Shown here: positions 37,310 to 47,541 of the stretch, piece by piece
Layout of the letters: each line of letters starts with the position of its first letter
How positions within the stretch are numbered: position 1 is the first letter of the stretch
Source of the DNA: Anaerobiospirillum sp. NML120448
Lineage (GTDB): Bacteria > Pseudomonadota > Gammaproteobacteria > Enterobacterales > Succinivibrionaceae
DNA length: 64,000 nucleotides
Direction of reading: 5' to 3'
Assembly (NCBI RefSeq): GCF_023050945.1
Contig: NZ_JALKIM010000004.1
Span: 33,745 to 97,744 of the forward strand
Program-made: the position numbers and the translations under genes
The notes under the pieces: model-generated
The model's input: the letters and a program-made list of their open reading frames with translations, nothing else
What the model was told of the DNA's origin: nothing
Databases searched by the model: none

Positions 37310-37346
37310 AAAAAAAGAAGCTTACCGCTGTGGGGCGGCAAACTTC
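37310..37346 (-). terminator. Terminator of fbaA
   Basis: GAAGCTTACCGC/GCGGCAAACTTC (37317-37346) followed on the minus strand by seven T. Confidence 0.85.
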
Positions 37347-37398
37347 CTTTTTAGGCACTATAATGAGGGCCTAAGATAAATTGTATTGGGACTATCGA

Positions 37399-38481
37399 TT
37401 ATAAAGAATCGCAGCAACCTAATTGCTTCATAGCCTCTAATACACGGTCAACCATGGTCTCTTGACCCTTACGTAACCATACGCGTGGATCGTAGTACTT
37501 CTTGTTAGGAGCATCTGGACCAGTTGGGTTGCCTAATTGACCCTGTAAGTAGTCCTTGTTGGTCTCGTAGTACTCCTTGATGCCCTTCCAGCAAGCCCAC
37601 TGAGTATCGGTGTCGATGTTCATCTTGATTACACCGTAAGATACGGACTCAGCGATCTCAGCCTCAGTAGAACCAGAACCACCGTGGAATACTAAGTCTA
37701 ATGGCTTCTTGCTCTCAGTGTTGAACTTCTCAGCAACATACTTCTGAGAATCACGTAAGATGGTTGGGGTTAACTTTACGTTACCTGGCTTGTAAACACC
37801 GTGTACGTTACCGAAAGAAGCAGCAATAGTGAAGTTTGGAGAAATCTTAATTAACTGCTCGTAAGCATATGCTACGTCTTGTGGCTGGGTGTATAAAGCA
37901 GACTCATCCTTATCGGAGTTATCAACGCCGTCTTCCTCACCACCGGTGCAGCCAAGCTCAAGCTCTAAGGTCATGCCCATCTTGGACATACGCTCTAAGT
38001 ACTTGCAGCAGGTAGCTACGTTGTCCTCTAAGGACTCCTCAGAAAGGTCTAACATGTGGGAGGAGAATAATGGCTTGCCATTCTTAGCAAAGTAATCCTC
38101 ACCAGCGTCTAATAAACCATCAACCCATGGTAATAACTTCTTAGCACAGTGGTCAGTGTGAAGAACAACTGGAACACCGTACTCTTTAGCAACGTTGTGA
38201 ACGTGTAAAGCACCAGAAACTGCACCTAAGATTGCATTGCCTTGAGGACGATCAATCTTTAAGCCCTTACCAGCAATGAAAGAAGCACCACCATTAGAGA
38301 ACTGAATGATAACAGCAGAACGAGCCTTAGCAGCAGCCTCTAAAACAGCATTGATAGAATCGGTACCAACGCAGTTAACAGCAGGGAAAGCATAACCATT
38401 CTCTTTTGCTACAGCGAATAACTTACGGAGGTCATCACCTACTAACACACCTGGCTGTACAACATCTAAAATCTTAGTCAT
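37399..38481 (-). CDS. fbaA: Fructose-bisphosphate aldolase, class II
   Basis: 360 residues, the E. coli FbaA length. It cleaves fructose 1,6-bisphosphate in glycolysis using Zn2+. Zinc and active-site motifs: VVLHTDHCAKK (His/Asp, ~104-114), LELELGCTGGEEDG (~172-185), NVHGVYKPG (His, ~225-233) and VFHGGSGS (His, ~264-271). AGGAT precedes the ATG. pgk lies upstream on the same strand with a 253-bp gap that has no clear terminator, so partial co-transcription, as in E. coli pgk-fbaA, is likely. Confidence 0.96.
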   Translation of the reverse strand: MTKILDVVQPGVLVGDDLRKLFAVAKENGYAFPAVNCVGTDSINAVLEAAAKARSAVIIQFSNGGASFIAGKGLKIDRPQGNAILGAVSGALHVHNVAKEYGVPVVLHTDHCAKKLLPWVDGLLDAGEDYFAKNGKPLFSSHMLDLSEESLEDNVATCCKYLERMSKMGMTLELELGCTGGEEDGVDNSDKDESALYTQPQDVAYAYEQLIKISPNFTIAASFGNVHGVYKPGNVKLTPTILRDSQKYVAEKFNTESKKPLDLVFHGGSGSTEAEIAESVSYGVIKMNIDTDTQWACWKGIKEYYETNKDYLQGQLGNPTGPDAPNKKYYDPRVWLRKGQETMVDRVLEAMKQLGCCDSL

Positions 38482-38734
38482 TTACTTTAATCCTAAATAA
38501 GGCGTTAAAAGAACGCTCTATATTATATACGATTTAAAGATAAAAATTCTTTAAATAGGCACAGTGCACACACTCACTATTTTATGCTATTTAAAGCCTT
38601 TTCCGTTATTGCGATCAAAAGCCCGCAATGATGCACACAAAACATCTAGTTGTATTTTAGCACGCATCTTGCGAGCTGGCGGTAATTTAACAAGTACAAG
38701 CTTGGAAAAAAAACCGCCTTTTTCAGGTGCTTAA

Positions 38735-39901
38735 TTATTCAGCAGCACGCTTCTCTAAGATCTCAACAGCTGGTAACTTCTTGCCCTCTAAGAACTCTAA
38801 GAAAGCACCACCAGCGGTAGAGATATAAGTGATCTTATCCTTGATGCCGAACTTCTCAATAGCGGCAATAGTGTCACCACCACCAGCTGCGGAGAATGCG
38901 CCAGACTCAACAATAGCCTTAGCCATCTGCTCGGTACCCTTAGCGAATTGATCGAACTCGAATACGCCAATTGGGCCGTTCCAAATAATGGTCTTAGCAT
39001 TCTTGATGGCTTCGCAAATGTTGGCAACAGACTTAGGGCCTAAGTCGAAAATCATGTCGTCATCAGCAACGTCAGCTAAATCCTTAACAGTAGCTGGGGT
39101 AGCAGCGTCAAACTCCTTACCAACAACTACGTCCTCAAACTTAGGAATAGAGGTCTGAGCAGCTAACTCCTTAGCCTTCTCAATTAAGTCAACCTCACAT
39201 AAGGACTTACCAACCTTGTGGCCTTCAGCAGCAATGAAGGTATTAGCAATACCACCACCTACAACTAAGTGGTCAGCAACCTTTAATAAGGACTCTAAAA
39301 CTGGTAACTTGGTAGAAACCTTAGAACCACCAACGATAGCTAACATTGGGCGAACTGGGTTCTCGAAAGCCTTGGCTAAGGAATCTAACTCTTTCTCAAC
39401 TAAAAGACCAGCACAAGCCTCTGGAGCGTACTGAGCAACACCATAAGTAGTGCCTTGAGCACGGTGAGCAGTACCGAAAGCGTCCATTACGAATACGTCG
39501 CAAAGAGCAGCATACTTCTTAGCTAAAGTCTCGTCGTTCTTCTTCTCGCCCTTGTTGAAACGGCAGTTCTCAAGAACAACAACTTCACCCTCGTTAACCT
39601 CTACGCCATCGAGGTAATCCTTAACAAGGCGAACTGGGCAATCTAAAAGCTCATTCATAACCTCAACAACAGGCTTTAAGGAGAACTCCTCAGCATACTC
39701 GCCCTCAGTTGGACGACCTAAGTGAGAAGTAACCATAACCTTGGCACCCTTTTGAAGAGCTAACTTAATGGTAGGTAAAGAGCTCTCAATACGTACGGTG
39801 GAGGTAACCTTGCCGTCCTTTACTGGAACGTTTAAATCAGCACGGATAAATACACGCTTGCCCTGAAGGTCGAGGTCGGCCATCTTCTTGATTGCTGCCA
39901 T
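38735..39901 (-). CDS. pgk: Phosphoglycerate kinase
   Basis: 388 residues. It transfers phosphate from 1,3-bisphosphoglycerate to ADP. Hallmarks: [17 protein letters not shown] at the start, TSHLGRP (~59-65), [17 protein letters not shown], a hinge [12 protein letters not shown] and the C-terminal nucleotide site [13 protein letters not shown] (~342-354). GAGGAA ribosome site. Forms a glycolytic pair with fbaA. Confidence 0.96.
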   Translation of the reverse strand: MAAIKKMADLDLQGKRVFIRADLNVPVKDGKVTSTVRIESSLPTIKLALQKGAKVMVTSHLGRPTEGEYAEEFSLKPVVEVMNELLDCPVRLVKDYLDGVEVNEGEVVVLENCRFNKGEKKNDETLAKKYAALCDVFVMDAFGTAHRAQGTTYGVAQYAPEACAGLLVEKELDSLAKAFENPVRPMLAIVGGSKVSTKLPVLESLLKVADHLVVGGGIANTFIAAEGHKVGKSLCEVDLIEKAKELAAQTSIPKFEDVVVGKEFDAATPATVKDLADVADDDMIFDLGPKSVANICEAIKNAKTIIWNGPIGVFEFDQFAKGTEQMAKAIVESGAFSAAGGGDTIAAIEKFGIKDKITYISTAGGAFLEFLEGKKLPAVEILEKRAAE

Positions 39902-39942
39902 AATGATTATTCCTCAAAATAAAATATTGTGTTCGACGCTAC

Positions 39943-39973
39943 TACCATTAACTATCAATTATGGTTAATGGTA
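39943..39973. promoter_or_regulatory. 10-bp inverted repeat in the pgk leader
   Basis: TACCATTAAC/GTTAATGGTA around an 11-base loop, 42 bp before the pgk start, with no T run. It could be an operator or an mRNA 5' stem. The remaining spacer to 40349 shows nothing else. Confidence 0.4.
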
Positions 39974-40349
39974 AGAGATCAACGTACCTAGCTAAAACTT
40001 AGTGAATAGTCTAGGTCTTCTGCGGTTAAGTTATAGCTTGTACTATAGTCTGCCACACACAGAAATGAAAAACTGATTGCCCTTATTTAGATCAGGAAAA
40101 AACAGCTGCTTTTAGAGAATTGATACCAAACTATTATATCTAGTAGATAGCTAAATATATTAGCAATCTTAAGCTTTGGCATCGCTCTTTTGCGTGCATA
40201 TTATAGCACATTTTTCTCAATTCTATAGGCTCACCAATACTGGACAAAGTCAGTAAACAACTATATTAGATCTAGTTTTATACTATTTAATCAAAAGTTA
40301 ATCTTAAGCTAATAAGTGGCCGTTTTAGGTTGGTGTTTTAGCTGACAAA

Positions 40350-40380
40350 CAAAAGGCCAAACATCTTAGATATTTGGCCC
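40350..40380 (-). terminator. Terminator of the CYTH-domain gene
   Basis: GGCCAAA/TTTGGCC (40355-40379), followed on the minus strand by TTTTGTTTG. Confidence 0.8.
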
Positions 40381-40389
40381 TGTAATTAT

Positions 40390-42054
40390 TTAATAAGCAA
40401 TAGCAATTGAGTTCCAAGCCTGTCTTAAATGGTATTGGGTAGACAGAGCTATATGCTTGTAATCCTCTGTAGGATCGAAATTTAGTAACTTAGACTTACG
40501 TTTTAGAATATAACTTGCTCGATCTATATACTCTAAAGTCTTAATGGACTGACTATTATTAACTAAAGAACGAGATAATTCTTTAAACTTGTCAGCACTT
40601 AAGCCCTCTTCACTAGCTAATAGCTCGTTATAAGTATTTAAGAATGGTTCAAACCACATCTTAATATTAAACTCTAAATACATGTTAGAGCACTCAGTAA
40701 CAATGAGCATGCTCAAATCACGCAAATCAGGATCCTGACATAAGGAGCGATGAAACAACTTAGTCTTTTCTGGAATGCGGAACTTCTTATGATTGCAAGC
40801 AAAATCAATGATTTCACTAACAATAAAGCCTAAATCCTTAAGATGCTCTTGAGTGCCTAATAAGTTAGCTAAGCCTACGGCAACATTAAAAGCATCAGTA
40901 ATCACATATGAGGTTTGGTTATAAAGCTCAATGGTTGGATTAGTTGTGCGCTTATAGCAGTTTAAAGCATCTTTAAAGGCCTCTAAATCAACACGAGTGC
41001 CTTTTGAGACTGATAATAATACTTTATCGCTCTTAGAGGTAGGAAGAGAAATATCAGGATTGTCCTGAGCAAAAGCCTTAAGAATAACAGCACGACGAAG
41101 CTTTGATAGTGGCTCCATAGCAATTAAGCCACCCTCTTTTAGAGGCATAGAGCTAATAAGCTGCTCTTGGCTTTGATTAATCATGACATCATGGCTACCA
41201 GACTGACAATTTTCAAAGCCAGTGTAATCAAGATCAGAAGCTACACAATAACGACCATGTTGACCTAAGGTAATGGACTTATATTTATCAGGCTCTTTCT
41301 CTGCAAATACAGTTGGAGCACCAGAGACTAGTAATAAGAGCTCATTGATTAAAGTGCAAAATTCAAAACGAATATCATCCAAATCAATAATACGCTTATT
41401 GAGGTTATCCTTTAAAAAGTCCTCATCTATGCTCTTAATCTCGAACTCAACTTCGCTAATTTCGCTAACGCACTTGCCAGAAGCTATACTGCCAACATCT
41501 ACAGCTACTTCAAAATTAATAAAGTATGGAAAAGTAAAGACAAGGCTTTGACGCTCAAAATTTGTCTGATACTTACATAATAAGTCTTTACCAGCTAAAA
41601 CTTGATCAATACCCTCAGGTAATTGGCCTGGCTCAAATAAAGATAAATCAGGCTTTTCTAAGTCTTGCTCACTTCTAGCATTAAACTCAGCATGAGTATG
41701 GGCAGCGCTAGACATAACACTCTTAGACTTAAACTTAATAGTTTGCTCCACTCCCTTAAACTTATCAGAGCGGCGAAGTCTTAAGCCCATGCGATATTCT
41801 TTAAAAAGCTCATCATCCTTAGTATCAAAGTAATCATTAGACAAGCTTTCACGACGTAACTTAGAAATATCAGCTTTAAATTCCTCAATAGAGTGCTTGG
41901 CGGCATACTCTTGTGGTAATGCATGATATGCGAGCAATATCATCTCATTGAACTTAGTACATAAGTCGGCCATGAAAGTATCAGCATATTGCTTATTTAA
42001 AGCATACTTATACTCACACTCAATATTGCTTAGAAAATCTACCTTTGCATTCAT
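40390..42054 (-). CDS. CYTH-domain protein (inorganic triphosphatase-like)
   Basis: 554 residues from the ATG at 42054 (GAGG upstream; a GTG two codons earlier is possible). The N-terminal ~250 residues carry CYTH marks: the ExExK motif in NIECEYKYAL (~11-20), YFDTKDDELFKEYRMGLRLRR (~74-94), EQTIKFKSK and EISEVEFEIKS (~206-216). CYTH proteins such as E. coli YgiF hydrolyse inorganic triphosphate in a tunnel of acidic and basic residues. In YgiF a CHAD domain follows; here the C-terminal ~290 residues are helical but I cannot recognise a His-rich CHAD pattern, so it may be a diverged CHAD or something new. Single-gene unit. Confidence 0.75.
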   Translation of the reverse strand: MNAKVDFLSNIECEYKYALNKQYADTFMADLCTKFNEMILLAYHALPQEYAAKHSIEEFKADISKLRRESLSNDYFDTKDDELFKEYRMGLRLRRSDKFKGVEQTIKFKSKSVMSSAAHTHAEFNARSEQDLEKPDLSLFEPGQLPEGIDQVLAGKDLLCKYQTNFERQSLVFTFPYFINFEVAVDVGSIASGKCVSEISEVEFEIKSIDEDFLKDNLNKRIIDLDDIRFEFCTLINELLLLVSGAPTVFAEKEPDKYKSITLGQHGRYCVASDLDYTGFENCQSGSHDVMINQSQEQLISSMPLKEGGLIAMEPLSKLRRAVILKAFAQDNPDISLPTSKSDKVLLSVSKGTRVDLEAFKDALNCYKRTTNPTIELYNQTSYVITDAFNVAVGLANLLGTQEHLKDLGFIVSEIIDFACNHKKFRIPEKTKLFHRSLCQDPDLRDLSMLIVTECSNMYLEFNIKMWFEPFLNTYNELLASEEGLSADKFKELSRSLVNNSQSIKTLEYIDRASYILKRKSKLLNFDPTEDYKHIALSTQYHLRQAWNSIAIAY

Positions 42055-42525
42055 AGCCACCTCAAAATTAATGAGCTAATAATAATATATCACTAAATAC
42101 TAACAACCGAATTATTGTGGGCAATAGCACATAATAAGCATGAAGCTCTCTATCAAAGTTCAGAGCAATACTGCCAAAATAGCAAAGATTCAACCTTCCT
42201 GCAATCTCTATAAAACTGGCTATAAAAGCAATTTCTTAAAAAATTTAAATAATTATAGATATAAACTTATTAGCTATAAATGCCGTTTATTTGCTTTTAT
42301 GCGTAAGTTACACCATTTTTCCTATACAAGATTATCAATTTTCTGTTAATAGCTTTCCGTTGCAGGCCTTTTTACAAAATTTAGAATCTCATCATATTAT
42401 TGTGCACTTGTATGATCTCTTTTGGGAGATATTTTTAGAAGGGCCCATTATTTTGCTTAACTAAGCAAGTCATATTAATGGCAGAAATTAAGAATTAAGG
42501 GCAGCAACTTAAGTTGTTGTTAAAC

Positions 42526-42565
42526 AAAAAAGTCCCTAACTAGCAAACTAATTAGGGACTTTTTA
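42526..42565 (-). terminator. Terminator of tkt
   Basis: AAAAAGTCCCTAA/TTAGGGACTTTTT (42526-42565), T-rich on both strands. A second stem GCAGACC/GTCTGC follows toward tkt. The rest of 42055-42617 holds no supported gene. Confidence 0.85.
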
Positions 42566-42617
42566 AAGGTGGCAGACCTTTTAAAGTCTGCACAGGCCAT
42601 TATCTAAAACTTGACTA

Positions 42618-44609
42618 TTAGAATAAGCTCTTTGCTACAGCAACAGCATTCTCAACAGTGAAGCCGTACTTCTTGAATAACTCACCAGCAGGAGCAGAAG
42701 CACCGTAGTGATCTAAGCCTAATACCTTACCATCTAAGCCAACATACTTGTACCAAGTGGTGGTTGCGCCAGCTTCAATAGCAACACGAGCACGAACAGC
42801 GCTAGGTAATACCTGCTCCTTGTACTCTGGGCATTGACGATCGAATACTTCGCAGCAAGGCATGGATACTACACGTACCTTCTTGCCCTCTGAGGCTAAT
42901 TGCTCAGCAGCGTGGAAAGCTAAGGCAACTTCAGAACCAGTAGCGATGTAGATTAAATCTGGGGTGCCCTCACAATCCTTGAGGATATAACCACCCTTAG
43001 CAATAGCAGCTACCTGCTCATCAGTACGTGGCATTTGCTCTAGGTTCTGACGGCTTAATACTACATCAGATGGGCCGCACTTACGCTCAATCATATGAGT
43101 CCAAGCTACAGCAGTTTCTACTTGGTCACATGGTCTCCAAGTGTCTAAGTTTGGAACTAAGCGTAAAGATGGGGTTTGCTCGATTGGCTCGTGGGTAGGG
43201 CCGTCCTCACCAACACCGATAGAATCGTGAGTAAATACGAATAATGTTGGGATCTTCATAAGAGCAGACATACGAATAGCATTACGTGCATACTCAGAAA
43301 AGATTAAGAAAGTACCGCCATATGGACGGAAGCCACCATGTAACATCATACCGTTCATAGCAGCACACATTAAGAACTCACGTACGCCCCAGTGTACATA
43401 GTTACCATGAATAGCATGAGGTAATAAGGACTTAGAAGCCTTATTCATAGTGAGGTTAGATGGAGCTAAGTCAGCAGAGCCGCCAGCTAACTCTGGTAAT
43501 AAAGCACCAAAGAAGTCTAAAGCGTTTTGGCCAGCCTTACGGGTAGCGATAGAAACTGGGTTAGCTTGTAAATCCTTAGCCCAAGCAGCAGCCTTAGCAG
43601 CTAAGTCACATGGTAACTCACCGCTCATACGACGCTTGAACTCAGAGGCTAACTCTGGGTACTTAGCTTGGTATTGATCAAATAAAGCATTCCACTCTTG
43701 CTCAAGCTTAGCGCCAGACTCAACAGCAGACCACTGAGCATAAATCTCCTCAGGAATAAAGAAAGGCTCGTACTCCCAGCCAATAGCCTTACGAGTTAAA
43801 GCAATCTCATCAACGCCTAATGGAGCGCCGTGAGAAGACTCCTTACCTTCCTTGTTTGGAGAGCCCTTACCAATCTTGGTGTGGCAGATAATGATAGAAG
43901 GACGGCTCTTTTCATCTTGAGCAGCCTTAATAGCCTTACGTAAAGCCTCACCATCGTGGCCGTCAACCTCTTGAACGTGCCAGTGGTAAGACTCAAAGCG
44001 CTTAGCAGTATCATCAGCAAACCAGTTCTTTACTTCACCATCGATAGAAATACCGTTGGAATCGTAAAGAGCAATTAACTTACCTAAGCCTAAGGTACCA
44101 GCAAAAGAGCAAGCCTCATGAGAAATGCCTTCCATTAAGCAACCATCACCCATGAATACATAAGTGTAGTGGTCAACAATGTTCATACCATCACGGTTGA
44201 ACTCAGAGGCTAACATTTGCTCAGCCATGGCAAAGCCAACAGCATTAGCTAAACCTTGACCTAAAGGACCAGTAGTAGTCTCAACGCCTGGTACATCACC
44301 ATACTCTGGGTGACCTGGGGTCTTAGAACCTAATTGACGGAAATTCTTGAGATCTTCAATGCTTAAATCATAGCCAGTTAAGTGTAATAAAGAGTAGATA
44401 AGCATTGAGGCGTGGCCATTTGATAAGACAAAACGGTCACGGTTAGCCCAATGTGGGTTCTTTGGATTGTGGTGTAAGAAACCACGCCATAAGGCTTCTG
44501 CCATATCAGCCATGCCAAGTGGAGCACCTGGGTGGCCAGAGTTGGCCTTTTGAACACCGTCCATGCTTAAAGCACGAATCGCATTAGCTAGTTGCTGATA
44601 TTGTGACAT
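42618..44609 (-). CDS. tkt: Transketolase
   Basis: 663 residues from the ATG at 44609 (AGGAG upstream), equal to E. coli TktA; an in-frame extension to 44630 has no support. It moves two-carbon units between pentose, tetrose and hexose phosphates with thiamine diphosphate. Motifs: [18 protein letters not shown] (~25-42), the TPP-binding stretch [13 protein letters not shown] to NGISIDG (~154-190), and in the second half [10 protein letters not shown] and [16 protein letters not shown]. Single gene; with talC, araD and the glycolytic genes it makes up the pentose/hexose set of this window. Confidence 0.96.
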   Translation of the reverse strand: MSQYQQLANAIRALSMDGVQKANSGHPGAPLGMADMAEALWRGFLHHNPKNPHWANRDRFVLSNGHASMLIYSLLHLTGYDLSIEDLKNFRQLGSKTPGHPEYGDVPGVETTTGPLGQGLANAVGFAMAEQMLASEFNRDGMNIVDHYTYVFMGDGCLMEGISHEACSFAGTLGLGKLIALYDSNGISIDGEVKNWFADDTAKRFESYHWHVQEVDGHDGEALRKAIKAAQDEKSRPSIIICHTKIGKGSPNKEGKESSHGAPLGVDEIALTRKAIGWEYEPFFIPEEIYAQWSAVESGAKLEQEWNALFDQYQAKYPELASEFKRRMSGELPCDLAAKAAAWAKDLQANPVSIATRKAGQNALDFFGALLPELAGGSADLAPSNLTMNKASKSLLPHAIHGNYVHWGVREFLMCAAMNGMMLHGGFRPYGGTFLIFSEYARNAIRMSALMKIPTLFVFTHDSIGVGEDGPTHEPIEQTPSLRLVPNLDTWRPCDQVETAVAWTHMIERKCGPSDVVLSRQNLEQMPRTDEQVAAIAKGGYILKDCEGTPDLIYIATGSEVALAFHAAEQLASEGKKVRVVSMPCCEVFDRQCPEYKEQVLPSAVRARVAIEAGATTTWYKYVGLDGKVLGLDHYGASAPAGELFKKYGFTVENAVAVAKSLF

Positions 44610-44688
44610 GTTAACTCCTAGGATGAACAAATGTACTGTGGCTTAGAAAATTAAACCAAAATCAACATAGAAAACTAAAACAAAAAAC

Positions 44689-44703
44689 CATTGTTAAACA
44701 ATG
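44689..44703. promoter_or_regulatory. Palindrome upstream of tkt
   Basis: CATTGTTAAACAATG, perfect arms of seven around one A, 80 bp before the tkt start and preceded by ACTAAAACA as at glk (17993-18007). Possible operator. Confidence 0.35.
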
Positions 44704-44914
44704 ATTAATAGTCAGCATAGGAACAGCTATAAAACTCTAACTACACTGACAGCTCTTGTCTTTAGTAGCCAAACCTTAAAAAGACTTAGCTAGCTTAGAG
44801 ATTTTTAGCAAAAAGACAAGCTTGACTAAACAAAGATTTTAATTAAATGCCTATTAATATAAAAAACGCTGTGTTTTCTTAGCATTTAATTAAGTTCTTT
44901 GCTCTCGTTTTACA

Positions 44915-44987
44915 CAAAATAACTCACCCCTTAAAAAAATGTCTTACGACTAGGGGTGAGTTGCTAAGCCCTATGTAAATAGGGCTT
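44915..44987 (-). terminator. Double hairpin behind the YdgA-like gene
   Basis: AACTCACCCCT/AGGGGTGAGTT (44921-44962) followed on the minus strand by ATTTTGTG, next to a second stem AAGCCCTAT/ATAGGGCTT (44966-44987). Probable terminator; the remaining spacer up to tkt holds no gene. Confidence 0.65.
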
Positions 44988-45076
44988 GCATCTTAACCTT
45001 AAGCGTTGAGCTCATGGCTAAGCATTAAACCTATAAAGGCTATGAGTGTGGCGCAACCTTTGATTGTGCTCACTCA

Positions 45077-47179
45077 TTAAAAAATATCCTGGCCATTAAC
45101 TAAAATAGTTGGGAAGCCATCTTTTTGTACAAACTCAATAGAGCCATATGACTTGCCATCCTTGATGGTAAAGCCCTTAATTACATCCTGATCATAAATA
45201 AAGTTAGGATCTGCAATTAAATCAGCCTGAGCATCAAGACTAAAGTTAATTTTACCTTGTGGTAAGGAGAAAAATAGATTGAAGTCCTCACCCTTAGGGA
45301 AAGCTAAAGAGCCATTAAAATCAATCTTAATGTCCTTAGCTTGAGGATCAGTGTACTCATCTGGACGAACAAAAGAAGCTACTGAATAATTAGAGCCCTT
45401 GTTAGCACTTAACTCTAGACCATTTTCTTTAATCATATGTACGAAAGTTTCAAGAATGTCTTCGCTATTAAATAGCTTTATATTAAGACCATTTAACTTA
45501 CCTGAAACATCTACATACTTGTAGCTATCAAAGCTATCTGCCTTAAAGGCATAATCTAAAGAGAAGTTACCGCTCTTGGTTGGACGAGAGCTCTTAAGCT
45601 TTAATAAGACATTTTCAATAGCAGCCAAAGTTGGGTAAGCAACATCATAAGCAGAACCTAGGGACATTTCAGTACGTCCTGTATTAGCAATGTTTAAAAT
45701 ACCCTGACTTTCGCTATAAACATTTAAGTTATTAAAGCCAACTCCTGCCTTATGGTAGCTATCAACATAAACAGAGGAGTGGACATTTTCGTCGCTATCT
45801 ACCACAATATTGATAGAGGCATTACCTACGCTCTTATAGCCTACCTGCTCTTTTAATTTAGCAAACTCTTGTTCAGCTAAAGATGCTAACTTAGCCTCAT
45901 CCTTAGCCTGATCATTGATCACAGCCATTTCTTGCATCTTCTTTAATGCAGCTAAGTTCTCATCCATAGTTAATGAAGTGTCGTACTTGTAAGTAACAGT
46001 AGGCACTGGATCAGGCACTAAATCATCTAAAGCAATATCGTAGTTAGGATCAACTGCTAACTCCTGTACTACTTCTGGAACAGCCTCTTGAGCAAGCTCT
46101 TGCTCTGGTGCAGCCTCCTGTACTGGCTCTACAGCCTGAACATGAGCATGAGCATGATCCTCAAGCTTGGTAATTTCGCTCTCATCAAGCTCTCTAATTT
46201 CAATGCCAGAATCATCGTTTGAAGCTACGCTATTTTCAAGGTCTTGAGCAGGCTCTTGAGATGGCTCTTGATCCTGGGCCTGAGCTTGTGCTTGGGCCTC
46301 GACCTCAGCTGCTGCACCCATGGTGTCCATATCAGCGGTCACTGGGGTGTTCTTAATAGTCTCAACAGAATCAATTTCTTGTTGGTCGCTAGCTTGCTGC
46401 TCACTTAAGTTGTCCATAGCAAGTACTTGAGCTTCCATGGCCTCAGCATGGGAGGCAACATCAGCTTGCTCAGCAGCTAGGGCTGCTGGAGCAGCAGCGG
46501 CTGCTGGGGCAGCTGCCTGGGCTTGGGCGGCGGCTTGGGCCTTGGCTTTGGCGCGGCTTGATTCTAAGGTTACGTTAAGAGCGTCTTTTTTGGCTTTTTC
46601 TAAGGCTTTGGCAGCCTCTGCATCTTGCTTGGCTTTAGCAATCTTGGCTCTTTGAAGGGCTTGCTCTGCTTTTTCTTTTTGGAAAAGATCAAAGGCTAGA
46701 GCATGAGCTTTAGCCTCAAGAGCTTGGGAATTATTTAAGAAAGAAATATTAGAGGTGAAGTTTAACTGGCCAGAGATTAAGCTTACCTTACCGTAAGCTT
46801 CAAGCTTAGTTAAATCATTAAGCTCAAAGTATTTAAGGGCATTTTCTTGGTTTACTTTGGAGTTTACTAAATCAAGATCAATGCTATAGCTTGCATAACC
46901 AGCACCAATAGTCATAGGAAGCTTAAAGCTATCCTCACCATCAGTAACAACTAAGGTAACATCGTGACTAAACAAACCAGCTTTTGGCTCATAAAATTCT
47001 ACTGAAATGGTACCTGGTTCAGCTTGAACGCTTTGAGTAACAAAATGCTCAATACCTAAACGAGCCTTTTCTAAAGTAGATGAATAGTTAGCAAAACTAA
47101 CAGCATAACCGCCTGCTAACACTACAATGGCCGCTGCTGCAGCTCCGATAGTAGCAATGCGCTTCTTGTTTAATTCCAT
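45077..47179 (-). CDS. YdgA/DUF945-like membrane-anchored protein with a low-complexity insert
   Basis: 700 residues. An N-terminal membrane anchor (RIATIGAAAAAIVVLAGGYAVSF) is followed by ISVEFYEPKAGLFSHDVTLVV, matching the corresponding part of YdgA (DUF945). The C-terminal ~260 residues (SGNFSLDYAFKADSF, GSLAFPKGEDFNLFFSLPQ, GKSYGSIEFVQKDGFPTILVNGQ) also have the repeated beta-strand plan of that family. Between them, ~170-420, lies an Ala/Glu/Gln/Lys-rich stretch: first a likely coiled coil (EKAEQALQRAKIAKAKQDAEAAKALEK region), then a disordered acidic part. The body should be periplasmic. YdgA-type proteins are envelope proteins of unknown role. Family call by overall plan, moderate certainty. 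Confidence 0.6.
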   Translation of the reverse strand: MELNKKRIATIGAAAAAIVVLAGGYAVSFANYSSTLEKARLGIEHFVTQSVQAEPGTISVEFYEPKAGLFSHDVTLVVTDGEDSFKLPMTIGAGYASYSIDLDLVNSKVNQENALKYFELNDLTKLEAYGKVSLISGQLNFTSNISFLNNSQALEAKAHALAFDLFQKEKAEQALQRAKIAKAKQDAEAAKALEKAKKDALNVTLESSRAKAKAQAAAQAQAAAPAAAAAPAALAAEQADVASHAEAMEAQVLAMDNLSEQQASDQQEIDSVETIKNTPVTADMDTMGAAAEVEAQAQAQAQDQEPSQEPAQDLENSVASNDDSGIEIRELDESEITKLEDHAHAHVQAVEPVQEAAPEQELAQEAVPEVVQELAVDPNYDIALDDLVPDPVPTVTYKYDTSLTMDENLAALKKMQEMAVINDQAKDEAKLASLAEQEFAKLKEQVGYKSVGNASINIVVDSDENVHSSVYVDSYHKAGVGFNNLNVYSESQGILNIANTGRTEMSLGSAYDVAYPTLAAIENVLLKLKSSRPTKSGNFSLDYAFKADSFDSYKYVDVSGKLNGLNIKLFNSEDILETFVHMIKENGLELSANKGSNYSVASFVRPDEYTDPQAKDIKIDFNGSLAFPKGEDFNLFFSLPQGKINFSLDAQADLIADPNFIYDQDVIKGFTIKDGKSYGSIEFVQKDGFPTILVNGQDIF

Positions 47180-47362
47180 GGTGTTCCCCTAGGGCTTAAG
47201 AAATCATTAATGCAAAACTTTAAATACTTTCCTTACCAAGACAATCATTACTACCTAATTTGTGCCAATTTCTTAAATACGCACACTAGGTGGATGTTAA
47301 GTCGCTACTATTAGCTTATTTAAATAAGATTAACTCTAGGCTAATAAAAGGTGACTACTTAT

Positions 47363-47430
47363 CTGACATTGGGGAGAGGGATGGTTTATAAACATTAACA
47401 ATCTATAACAATCTGTCTCCCCAATGTCAG
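47363..47430. repeat. 15-bp perfect inverted repeat pair
   Basis: CTGACATTGGGGAGA (47363-47377) and its exact reverse complement (47416-47430) flank 38 bp of AT-rich DNA. It lies about 185-250 bp upstream of the YdgA-like gene. It may be a leader hairpin, an operator pair or a small miniature element; no target-site duplication is obvious. Confidence 0.7.
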
Positions 47431-47469
47431 AGACAGTATAAAGAAAGCCACTAAATTGTAGCTTAATTG

Positions 47470-47502
47470 CCAAAAAAAGCCGATCTAAAGATCGGCCTTT
47501 TT
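47470..47502 (-). terminator. Terminator of the transaldolase gene
   Basis: GCCGATC/GATCGGC (47479-47496) with an A run on the left and T run on the right, so T-rich on both strands. Confidence 0.9.
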
Positions 47503-47541
47503 AGACATAGATTGATATTTTTTAAGCTTTAGAGCTTGGTA

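Noticed and set aside
42140..42349. 69-residue Lys/Tyr-rich frame
   Set aside because: No ribosome site, AT-driven composition, no recognisable domain.
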